From Lachnospiraceae bacterium (GTDB lineage Bacteria > Bacillota > Clostridia > Lachnospirales > Lachnospiraceae), in contig JAFYYS010000003.1 in the NCBI GenBank assembly GCA_017546025.1, positions 1-64,000 on the forward strand: a DNA stretch of 64,000 bases. Direction: 5' to 3'. Position numbers and translations under genes: made by a program. Below, piece by piece: positions 16,269 through 23,384 of this stretch (its first letter is position 1; every line of letters starts with the position of its first letter). Under the pieces are notes generated by a model. It was not told the DNA's origin. It did no database searches and saw only the letters and a program-made list of their open reading frames with translations.

Positions 16269-17380
16269 GCCAGGCGCTCCTCTCCCGAAAGGATTCTCAC
16301 GCCGAGCCGGATCATTCTTCCGGCCTCCTCTTCCGTGAGCTCGCCCTTCGAAACGGCTTCCTCGATGCTTCGCACAAACTCGCCGCGAAGCGTCGGGTCA
16401 AGGCGGTATTTCGTATAATCCGTATGGGCCGCCGTCCGGTCCGTAACCTTTACGAAATGCCAGTCCTCACTAAGCGTCTTTCCGATATATTCCTCATCAA
16501 TCTCCGCCTCCAGGTCCTTCTCGCCGGAAAGGACAAGCTTTACCATATCCTTCCCCTTGATCCCCTGTTCTGCGGCCAGTTCTCTCGCCTTCGCGATGAC
16601 CTGCTCAGAGGTCAGAAGTCCCGTCACCGGAACCGATAATTCCCACATCGTTCTTTTTGCAAACGGCACGAATTCCGATGCAATCTGCCCGTTTTGCACA
16701 CTGAGAAGGCGGTAGCCTTTTACGCCGCATTCGTCAAAGCCGCGTCCTTCAAGACACCCGCAATAGGCATAGCTCCCCCTTGCATCCAGTTTCTCCGCCT
16801 TCGGTGCATGAATGTGCCCAAGCGCCAGATAATCAATGCCGCGGTTTCGGTAGCTCTTAACCGGAATGACTTCCTGCTCGCCGGCGCCGCTTCCCGCGGT
16901 CTCCTGCCCGTGCAGCACGACAATGTTACACTTGGCATGGTCCAAAAGAAGCGACGAAGCCAGCACGGCCGCATCCGTTCCGACTGCCTCCGCGCCTGTG
17001 ACCACAACACTTTCGCCGTCCCGTCCGGTCAGCTCATAGCTTGTGAATCCGTTCCCGAACAGTTTCACATTTTCCGGAAGCGGGCCGAAAAGTTCGGTCG
17101 GATTCAATGCGTCATGGTTGCCGCACAGATAGTAAAATGTAATCTCCGGATTGTCCCGAAATGCCGAAAGCACGGCATCTCTTGCCGTCGCGGAAACCTT
17201 CACGCCGTCGAACAGATCGCCCGCGATGATGATTGCCTCGACGCCCTGCTCCGCTGCCGTTTTCACCAAAGAAAGAAACGTCAGCAAAAGCTCGTCCCGG
17301 CGCTCCTTCGCCTGCTTTGGCGGAAAATGCCGGACGCACTTCGCATCCAGATGAACATCAGCTGTATGAATGATTTTCAT
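16265..17380 (-). CDS. YhaO/SbcD-like metallophosphoesterase
   Basis: Calcineurin-like phosphoesterase of 371 aa. All metal-binding motifs are visible: HTADVHLD near residue 5, GDLFDG, GNHDAL, VLHGQE and GHIHAP. This is the nuclease subunit expected to pair with the YhaN-like ATPase encoded directly downstream with a 4-bp overlap. AAAAGGAG precedes ATG 17380. Family knowledge: SbcD/Mre11 enzymes process DNA ends and hairpins; the same activity here is inferred. Confidence 0.9.
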   Translation of the reverse strand: MKIIHTADVHLDAKCVRHFPPKQAKERRDELLLTFLSLVKTAAEQGVEAIIIAGDLFDGVKVSATARDAVLSAFRDNPEITFYYLCGNHDALNPTELFGPLPENVKLFGNGFTSYELTGRDGESVVVTGAEAVGTDAAVLASSLLLDHAKCNIVVLHGQETAGSGAGEQEVIPVKSYRNRGIDYLALGHIHAPKAEKLDARGSYAYCGCLEGRGFDECGVKGYRLLSVQNGQIASEFVPFAKRTMWELSVPVTGLLTSEQVIAKARELAAEQGIKGKDMVKLVLSGEKDLEAEIDEEYIGKTLSEDWHFVKVTDRTAAHTDYTKYRLDPTLRGEFVRSIEEAVSKGELTEEEAGRMIRLGVRILSGEERLA

Positions 17381-17421
17381 GCATTACTCCTTTTGGGAAA
17401 TCGTCCTCACCCTTACCTTTC

Positions 17422-17450
17422 ATTGTAATCCGAGCGGGCGGAAAAGTCAA
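17422..17450 (-). promoter_or_regulatory. Promoter of the yhaO-yhaN-like operon
   Basis: Minus-strand TTGACT (17445-17450), 17-bp spacer, TACAAT (17422-17427), about 40 bp before the phosphoesterase start codon. Confidence 0.75.
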
Positions 17451-17583
17451 AACGAATCTTGCCCGGACACGGGCCTGTTCCGCCCTCTCAAACTCATTAT
17501 ATATTGACAAATGTGACATTTTCGGTGTTTACTATAGAAAAATCAAACTGTATCCGAAATGCGGAAACGAAACGGAAGAAACG

Positions 17584-18954
17584 ATGAGAACCGACAGAGA
17601 CACAACCGTTTTTGAACGGGAACCGGTACCGAATGCGATTGCCCGTCTGGCTCTTCCGACGATTGTCGGGCAGGTCATCCTGGTGCTCTACAATATGGCC
17701 GACACATTTTTCATCGGATTGAGCGGATCCGATGCGAAGCTGGCGGCCGTAACAGTATGCCTTCCCGCGTTCATGTTTCTTTCCGCCATTGCCAATCTGT
17801 TCGGTGTGGGCGGCGCAAGCGAAGCGGCCCGCAGTCTCGGAGGAGGAAATCAGAAAAGCGCAGGGGAAGCCTGCGCTTTTTCGTTTTGGGGTTGTGTCGG
17901 ATTGACCGTTTTGTATATTGCCGGAGCCCTGTTGCTGCGGCATCCGTTTCTTGATATTCTCGGCGGCGGGGATCCGGAGGTTCACCGCTACGCGGTGGAG
18001 TATCTTCTTGTGACGGTCGGCATCGGCGGCCTCGGGACATCGCTTAACATGGTTACCGCGCATCTGTTCCGGAGCGAAGGCCGCAGCATGGACGCAAGCA
18101 TCGGCATCGTATGCGGCAGCATTTTCAATATCGTTCTTGACCCGGTTTTCATGTTCGTCCTCTTGCCTGAGGGTCATGAAGTACTCGGCGCGGCCATTGC
18201 AACCGCTGTCTCGAACTGGATAGCATTTGCCATCATGATTGGGTTACAGCTTCGAAGCCGTAAGACTTCGGTGCTTTCGTTCCGGCTGCCGCTTCAGACG
18301 GATTCCGACATGGTCAGAAGCATTCTGAGCACAGGGCTTCCCGCGTGCATCATGACGCTTTTCGAGAACATCTCCTATGCGTGCCTTGACAGACTGATGA
18401 TGGCAAATGGCACGGCTGCCCAGGCCGGTCTCGGTGTCGCCAAGAAGATCAATATGCTTGCGCACGCGACCGTTCGCGGGCTTACCCAGGGTGTTTTGCC
18501 TCTGATTGCCTATAATTACGCCTCCGGCGATTTCAAGCGCATGAAGCGGGTCATTAAGGACACTGTCGTGATTGCGCTGACCATCGGCATCAGCTGCATG
18601 CTTGCCTGCCTGCTTGCGGCAAGGCCGCTTGTCGGTCTCTTCGTAAGACCGGGCGAATCGCTGACGCTTGGCATGCGCTTCCTCCGGATTCTCTGCATCG
18701 GCGCACCGTTCTCGGCCTGTGCCTACACATTCATCTCGTTCTTCCAGGCCGTCGGCCGGTGGAAGAACGCATTCCTTCTTGCCGTTTTACGAAAGGGCTT
18801 TTTAGACATCCCGCTGATGTTCCTCTTCTGCCTGATTTCGCCGATATACGGCATCGTCGTCGCAACGCCGACGGCAGACCTTGTCTGCTGCCTGACTGCG
18901 TTCACGCTGTATGCGCTGTATCAGAAGAAGCATAGTGCACGACAGACGGAATAG
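17584..18954 (+). CDS. MATE-family efflux transporter
   Basis: Integral membrane protein of 456 aa with about twelve predicted helices, in the multidrug and toxic compound extrusion family (DinF/NorM-like antiporters using Na+ or H+). The N-terminal EPVPNAIARLALPTIVGQ and YNMADTFFIG segments are typical of the Clostridial branch. The ribosome binding site is weak (GGAAG). TTGACA at 17504-17509 may be its -35 element, but the possible -10 sequences are poorly spaced. Substrate cannot be told from the sequence. Confidence 0.9.
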   Translation: MRTDRDTTVFEREPVPNAIARLALPTIVGQVILVLYNMADTFFIGLSGSDAKLAAVTVCLPAFMFLSAIANLFGVGGASEAARSLGGGNQKSAGEACAFSFWGCVGLTVLYIAGALLLRHPFLDILGGGDPEVHRYAVEYLLVTVGIGGLGTSLNMVTAHLFRSEGRSMDASIGIVCGSIFNIVLDPVFMFVLLPEGHEVLGAAIATAVSNWIAFAIMIGLQLRSRKTSVLSFRLPLQTDSDMVRSILSTGLPACIMTLFENISYACLDRLMMANGTAAQAGLGVAKKINMLAHATVRGLTQGVLPLIAYNYASGDFKRMKRVIKDTVVIALTIGISCMLACLLAARPLVGLFVRPGESLTLGMRFLRILCIGAPFSACAYTFISFFQAVGRWKNAFLLAVLRKGFLDIPLMFLFCLISPIYGIVVATPTADLVCCLTAFTLYALYQKKHSARQTE

Positions 18955-19029
18955 AGCAGGGCAAGGGCTTGAAGCGTGCCCGCAGGAATATGCTTTGTCA
19001 TTCTTTCTTCGTGTTTATTTCTTTACATC

Positions 19030-19818
19030 TTATCTATAGCATTGGTTTAGTTTTCTTTCGATATCTTTCGTGTTTAAGACGGTCTCCTCTGTTTCATATG
19101 TCAGGATCAGACGGTCTCCCTCAAAAAGGCCGTTCTGCTCATAGCCATATATCTTCTTTACTGCGTTTCTCGCATAAACCGGATCATCCATTCTCCCTTC
19201 ATGTTCCCAATAAATCTCTTTCCGTAGCTTTGGAGAGAAAAGCGTAAAATCCGGGTGCACCGTGCCAAGTCCTTTTAAAAAGAGGGGCTTCTCGTATTTG
19301 TACGGGATGCCGTTTCGAAAGAAGTAATCTGCCAGAATCTTCTCCGACTTTGACCGAACTCGTTCTCCTTTTTCAGTCAAAATAACCGGTACTCCTTCCT
19401 GAAATTCTTTTCCTTTATATGTCTCGTTCAGGAAACTGTTAATCAATTGGCCTGTCGTCGGTTCCAATGGGGTAATCAAAGACTGTCTTTGCGTATGCGA
19501 TGACAGATAGACCTGTTCAATCTCATCATCCGCATAATCCGTAAGAAGTCGTGAGATTTGCTTCAGTCTGCCCGTCGCGATATGAATAACTGCCTCCTGA
19601 TATGTCTTCTGCGCAAGTTGCCTGGCCAACTGAGACTGCTGCTTCGGGATATATTTCCCCAACCTGTCCTCAACACAATGATAGAACCGGACATGCCCTT
19701 TGTCATTGGAAATCCGAAGATATCCCTCTGGAAAGGCTTTCTCCCCCGCTTTGGCTTTTCGAATGATTTCCTGCAATCGTTCCTGCTCCTGAATCAGCAT
19801 TTTCCTGAGTCCGTACAC
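19030..19818 (-). CDS. Uncharacterised PD-(D/E)XK-like protein beside the repeat array
   Basis: Protein of 262 aa of unknown function; it resembles hypothetical proteins common in gut Clostridia. An N-terminal coiled coil (about residues 8-25) leads to GYLRISNDKGHVRFYHC and then to a region like a nuclease core: Glu159 in RSKSEKILADYF, Pro-Asp190 in TVHPDFT, and WEHEG (Glu205-His-Glu207) where Glu-x-Lys is usual. The GTG start at 19818 is chosen because GGAGG lies seven bases upstream; ATG 19800 would lose six residues. The repeat array lies directly upstream on the same strand. Nuclease activity is inferred and the missing Lys is a caution. Confidence 0.75.
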   Translation of the reverse strand: MYGLRKMLIQEQERLQEIIRKAKAGEKAFPEGYLRISNDKGHVRFYHCVEDRLGKYIPKQQSQLARQLAQKTYQEAVIHIATGRLKQISRLLTDYADDEIEQVYLSSHTQRQSLITPLEPTTGQLINSFLNETYKGKEFQEGVPVILTEKGERVRSKSEKILADYFFRNGIPYKYEKPLFLKGLGTVHPDFTLFSPKLRKEIYWEHEGRMDDPVYARNAVKKIYGYEQNGLFEGDRLILTYETEETVLNTKDIERKLNQCYR

Positions 19819-20097
19819 AGTGAAACCTCCTTTATGAATTGAATGGGTTTGGATTATTTTGTTCTAAGTTGATTGGAATATTTCGATGAATTGAAAATGA
19901 TTTTGATGATTCAAGATATTATAATCCGAGTGGAATTACAATTGACTCCTTTTTGAACAAACAGATTGGCAGTCATAGAATTGTCGGTTGAAGTATGAAG
20001 CAGTTGAAGATATAGTTATTTGAGGGAAATAAATCATGGCAAGGACATGACTCATATGAAGAATTCTTGATTTGAAGCCATTAGAATTAAGAGAGAT
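19819..20097. other. Upstream region of the PD-(D/E)XK-like gene with degenerate repeat units
   Basis: AT-rich leader. ATTATA at 19918-19923 gives a minus-strand TATAAT without a clear -35 element. Two decayed copies of the 52-53 bp unit occur: one around 19941-19977 (ATTGACTC ... GCAGTCATA) and one around 20045-20097 (ATGACTC ... GAAGCCATT), the latter ending in the GAGATATG motif that supplies the ATG of the small reading frame at 20098. Confidence 0.6.
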
Positions 20098-20268
20098 ATG
20101 CCGAACAAGAGAAAACTGAATCAGGACACCTTCGGCACCCGCAAATCAACGTCGGATTCACAGACGCCGGTGTCTTCCGGTGAAATAAGTCTATCAAAAC
20201 CATTTACGTATGTCAACAACAAGGACCTGCTTCTTAACATTCTGTCAGGTGTGTTACGAGATGATTGA
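20098..20268 (+). CDS. Possible 56-codon reading frame embedded in the repeat array
   Basis: A frame MPNKRKLNQDTFGTRKS..., 56 aa, ending SGVLRDD and TGA. I recognise no family. Its middle is clearly richer in G+C and more gene-like than the surrounding repeats. Its ATG lies exactly where a repeat unit would begin (GAGATATG), and the repeat resumes right after its stop codon (20258-20296). It could be a small gene, an inserted gene fragment or chance. The Shine-Dalgarno candidate (AAGAGAG) is mediocre. Confidence 0.35.
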   Translation: MPNKRKLNQDTFGTRKSTSDSQTPVSSGEISLSKPFTYVNNKDLLLNILSGVLRDD

Positions 20269-20296
20269 ATTTGAAGTCAAAAGAATCATAGCGGAG

Positions 20297-20755
20297 ATAT
20301 GACTCCTTTGAAGAAAATAAAATTTGCAGTCATAAAGGCCATGCTCAGAATATGACTCACTTAAAAAATCAATGCTCTGCAGTCATAGGAATCATAGCGG
20401 AGATATGACTCATCTGAAGAAAGTAAGATCTGCAGTCATAAAGGCCATGCTCAGAATATGACTCAAACAAGAAAAACCTGTTCTGCAGTCATAGGAATCA
20501 TAGCGGAGATATGACTCATCTGAAGAAAGTATGATTTGCAGTCATAAAAGTCATGTCAGAATATGACTCAAACAAGAAAAACCTGTTCTGCAGTCATAGG
20601 AATCATAGCGGAGATATGACTCATCTGAAGAAAGTAAGATCTGCAGTCATAAAAGCCATTCAAGAATATGACTCACATTAAAAAATCCCAATTTGCAGTC
20701 ATAAAAGCCATGCCAGAATATGACTCACATAAAAAAATCCGAATCTGCAGTCATA
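20297..20755. repeat. Tandem array of 52-53 bp units with alternating inverted half-sites
   Basis: Nine consecutive units start at 20297, 20350, 20403, 20456, 20509, 20561, 20614, 20666 and 20718. Each is ATATGACTC, a 19-bp variable core, TGCAGTCATA, and a 14-15 bp linker. TATGACT and AGTCATA are perfect inverted repeats of each other, so half-sites alternate in orientation along the DNA. Cores at 20403, 20509 and 20614 are one type and those at 20456 and 20561 another, revealing a 105-106 bp higher-order duplication. A tenth, decayed unit begins near 20770. The array lies between the rplM-rpsI terminator and the PD-(D/E)XK-like gene. Function unknown. Confidence 0.92.
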
Positions 20756-20792
20756 AAAGACCAGTCAAAACATGAATCACAGAAGAATAAAA

Positions 20793-20826
20793 GAGCCCCC
20801 GGAAGCCATATGGCTTCCTGGGGTTC
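20793..20826 (-). terminator. Terminator of rplM-rpsI
   Basis: Stem built from GGAAGCC/GGCTTCC plus a GAGCCCC/GGGGTTC extension with one mismatch, followed on the minus strand by TTTTATTCTT. It lies 25 bp past the rpsI stop codon. Confidence 0.88.
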
Positions 20827-20851
20827 TCTGTTGTCATTTTTAGAAAAAACC

Positions 20852-21250
20852 TTATCTCTTGCTGAACTGCGGTGCACGACGAGCGGCCTTCAAGCCGTAC
20901 TTCTTTCTTTCCTTCATGCGGGCATCTCTGGTGAGGAAGCCTGCCTTCTTGAGTGCAGGACGGTTCTCGATGTCTGCCTTGCAAAGGGCACGTGCAATAC
21001 CGTGACGGATAGCACCGGCCTGACCGGAGAAGCCACCGCCGCGTACGGTAACAACAACGTCATAACGGTCATCAGCCTTCAGAAGAGCGAGGGGCTGACG
21101 AACGATAACCTTCAGGGTCTCAAGACCGAAGTACTCGTCAATGCTCTTCTTGTTGATGGTGATATTACCTTTACCAGAAAGTAAATATACTCTGGCAATG
21201 CTGCTCTTACGTCTGCCGGTTCCATAGAATTTGGAAGAATTCTTTGCCAT
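20852..21250 (-). CDS. rpsI: 30S ribosomal protein S9
   Basis: Small-subunit protein of 132 aa whose C-terminal tail reaches the P-site tRNA. The start [14 protein letters not shown], the [19 protein letters not shown] block and the basic end RRAPQFSKR are diagnostic. It follows rplM by 21 bp, the universal pair. Confidence 0.98.
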   Translation of the reverse strand: MAKNSSKFYGTGRRKSSIARVYLLSGKGNITINKKSIDEYFGLETLKVIVRQPLALLKADDRYDVVVTVRGGGFSGQAGAIRHGIARALCKADIENRPALKKAGFLTRDARMKERKKYGLKAARRAPQFSKR

Positions 21251-21271
21251 GGTCGTAAATCTCCTTTCTGA

Positions 21272-21700
21272 TTAGAATTTCAGTTCTTCGGGCTTCTGAG
21301 CTGCATGAGGATGCTCAGCGCCGGCGTAAACGTGAAGCTTGGAAATCATGCTGCGTCCGAGGGGTCCCTTCGGGAGCATACCCTTAACTGCGAACGTGAT
21401 AACGTCCGTGGGCTTCTTAGCGATCATCTCACGAAGCGTGGTCTCTCTCATTCCACCCGGATAATCGGAGTGGGAGTAGTAAATCTTCTGATCAAGCTTC
21501 TTACCGGTCGTGCGGATCTTCTCTGCATTGATAACGATTACATTATCACCGGTGTCGATATGAGGCGTGAAAATCGGCTTATTCTTGCCTCTTAAAACCT
21601 TGGCGATCTCGGAAGAAAGACGGCCGAGGGTCTGACCTTCCGCGTCAACAACGTACCATTTTCTCTCTACGTTAGCGGTTGCTGCCATAAAAGTCTTCAT
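21272..21700 (-). CDS. rplM: 50S ribosomal protein L13
   Basis: Early-assembly large-subunit protein of 142 aa with the conserved [25 protein letters not shown] start and the [10 protein letters not shown] motif. ATG 21700 follows AGGAGG; the upstream in-frame codons run into the promoter and are not used. It is the first gene of rplM-rpsI. Confidence 0.98.
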   Translation of the reverse strand: MKTFMAATANVERKWYVVDAEGQTLGRLSSEIAKVLRGKNKPIFTPHIDTGDNVIVINAEKIRTTGKKLDQKIYYSHSDYPGGMRETTLREMIAKKPTDVITFAVKGMLPKGPLGRSMISKLHVYAGAEHPHAAQKPEELKF

Positions 21701-21781
21701 TGGTCTACCTCCTGTATTCATTTGCTTTCCTGTGAAAGCGGTCACTTTCCGCATTATACCGAACAAAAATGCATCTGTCAA
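21701..21781 (-). promoter_or_regulatory. Consensus promoter and short leader of rplM-rpsI
   Basis: Perfect TTGACA (21776-21781), 17-bp spacer, perfect TATAAT (21753-21758) on the minus strand. The 45-base leader can fold a small hairpin (GAAAG...CTTTC or GTGA...TCAC) just before the AGGAGG, in the position where Firmicutes carry the L13 autoregulatory leader; that identity is a guess from position. Confidence 0.85.
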
Positions 21782-21787
21782 CAATTC

Positions 21788-21809
21788 TTTTCCATAAGTT
21801 TATGGAAAA
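21788..21809 (-). terminator. Possible weak terminator after truA
   Basis: TTTTCCATAA/TTATGGAAAA inverted repeat between the truA stop and the rplM promoter. A-T rich with no clean T-run, so weak at best. Confidence 0.35.
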
Positions 21810-21840
21810 TGTCATATCAGACATTACATTTTACATAAAA

Positions 21841-22581
21841 TCATTCAGAAAACCATATTTTGACGAGCCGTAACCCCTTTGCCGGCAGAGTCGGACCTGC
21901 CAAAGCGCGGTCCATTCCCTCGATAATGCCCGGCATATCCTCCGGCTTCATCCGTCCGAGGCCGGCCTGCACAAGCGTTCCGGCAAGGATTCTGACCATA
22001 TTGTAAAGGAATCCGTCGCCGGTCACGGAAATGATGATCTCGTCTCCTTCCTTTCTGACCGTAATGTCGGAAACCGTTCTGACCTTCGTCTTAACCTGCG
22101 CTGCCGCAGCACAGAACGACGTATAATCGTGCGTTCCGGTAAGAAGCGCCGCTGCCCTGTTCATTGCCTCGATATCCAGCTTCTCCCGCATGAAATGCAC
22201 ATAGCGGAACTGTAAAGGCGAGCACACCTCTCCCGTCAGGATGTGGTATTCGTAAAGCTTGTGATGCGCATCGAAACGAGGCTGAAACTCTGCCGGAACT
22301 TCTTTTGACGAAATAATCCTTATGTCATCGGGCAGATACGTATTCAGCGCCGGCGCATACCGCTCCGCGGGAATCGTCGCCTCGGTATCGAAAACCGCCA
22401 CATTCCCGAGCGCATGCACGCCTGCATCGGTCCGGCTCGCGCCGAGCAGCTCGGCTTCCAATCCCGTCAGCTTTTCGATGGCATTTTCCACAACCTCCTG
22501 CACGGCAAGCGCGCTGTTCTGGCGCTGCCAGCCGGCATATTCGGTGCCGTCATATGCAATTGTCAGGCAGATTCTTCTCAT
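21841..22581 (-). CDS. truA: tRNA pseudouridine(38-40) synthase TruA
   Basis: Enzyme of 246 aa that converts uridines 38-40 of the tRNA anticodon stem to pseudouridine. The catalytic Asp52 is in SRTDAGVHA, and YDGTEYAGWQRQ is the usual N-terminus. ATG 22581 overlaps the ecfT stop codon (ATGA), with AAGG five bases upstream; a GTG two codons earlier is less well placed. Part of ecfA-ecfT-truA. Confidence 0.96.
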   Translation of the reverse strand: MRRICLTIAYDGTEYAGWQRQNSALAVQEVVENAIEKLTGLEAELLGASRTDAGVHALGNVAVFDTEATIPAERYAPALNTYLPDDIRIISSKEVPAEFQPRFDAHHKLYEYHILTGEVCSPLQFRYVHFMREKLDIEAMNRAAALLTGTHDYTSFCAAAAQVKTKVRTVSDITVRKEGDEIIISVTGDGFLYNMVRILAGTLVQAGLGRMKPEDMPGIIEGMDRALAGPTLPAKGLRLVKIWFSE

Positions 22582-23378
22582 AACCACCTTCTCAGTATGA
22601 TAACCGTCGCGAGATAAAGCGCAAGGTACAAAAATGCCACGTAATCCCTTGCATGGAATGTAAGAGGGTGCATCTTCGTGCGCCCTTTGCCGCCGTTGTA
22701 GCAGCGCGCCTCCATCGCAAGCGCCAGGTCAAAGGCCCTTCGGAATGCCGCCAGAATCAGCGGGACGAAAATCGGTACCATTGCCTTCGCTCTCTTGATG
22801 AGCCCGCCGGTTTCGAAGTCCGCGCCTCTTGCCTGCTGTGCCTTCATGATGCGGTCGGTTTCCTCAATCAGAATCGGGATGAACCGAAGCGCGATTGACA
22901 TCATCGTTGCCAGATCGTGCACCGGCACCTTGATGAAGGTAAGCGGATACATGAGCCGCTCGAGGCCCTCCGTCAACTGCATCGGCGTCGTGGTAAAGGT
23001 CAAAAGCGACGAGCCGAGAATCAGAAAGATCAGTCTCGCTCCGACAAATGCGCCGCGGTACAGTCCTTCCTTCGTGATCCGGAAGATCCACCACCGGACA
23101 AGCGTCTCGCCGGGCGTTAAAAAGAAATTGAAAATCACGGTTAACAGAAGCAGGAACAGAATCGGCCGGAGTCCCTTCAGAATATAGCGAAGCGACACCT
23201 TCGAAAGGATGATGACACCGCCGAGAAAACACATCGCCACGAGCAAACCCGCAAAAGAGTCAAACAGAAACAGACTCACGAGATAGACCAGGCAGCCGAT
23301 CAGCTTTACCCGGGGGTCCAGTCTGTGAATCAGTGACGAAACGGGATAGTATTGTCCGATTGTGATTTCCCGTAACAC
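22578..23378 (-). CDS. ecfT: ECF transporter transmembrane subunit EcfT
   Basis: Membrane subunit of 266 aa that couples the two EcfA ATPase domains to exchangeable vitamin-binding S components. Five to six helices are predicted, and the two coupling-helix motifs are seen as QQARGAD and MEARCYNG. The start is GTG 23378 with AAAGGA nine bases upstream. No S component is encoded here, as expected for a group II (shared) ECF module. Confidence 0.95.
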   Translation of the reverse strand: MLREITIGQYYPVSSLIHRLDPRVKLIGCLVYLVSLFLFDSFAGLLVAMCFLGGVIILSKVSLRYILKGLRPILFLLLLTVIFNFFLTPGETLVRWWIFRITKEGLYRGAFVGARLIFLILGSSLLTFTTTPMQLTEGLERLMYPLTFIKVPVHDLATMMSIALRFIPILIEETDRIMKAQQARGADFETGGLIKRAKAMVPIFVPLILAAFRRAFDLALAMEARCYNGGKGRTKMHPLTFHARDYVAFLYLALYLATVIILRRWL

Positions 23379-23384
23379 CGGTGT

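Noticed and set aside
17497-17540. Well-defined promoter for the MATE gene
   Set aside because: TTGACA is perfect, but the possible -10 elements are 20-23 bp away, so I did not annotate it as a promoter.
20297-20755. CRISPR array
   Set aside because: Spacer-like cores are only 19 bp, several are identical or near-identical to each other, the would-be repeat contains a variable linker, and no cas gene is present in the window.
19030-20790. REP-associated transposase (RAYT) or insertion sequence
   Set aside because: The neighbouring protein lacks the HUH and Tyr motifs of RAYTs, and no terminal inverted repeats with target duplications are seen around the gene.
20720-21184. 154-codon plus-strand frame running from the last repeat unit across rpsI
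   Set aside because: Most of it is antisense to rpsI; only the start derives from a repeat unit.
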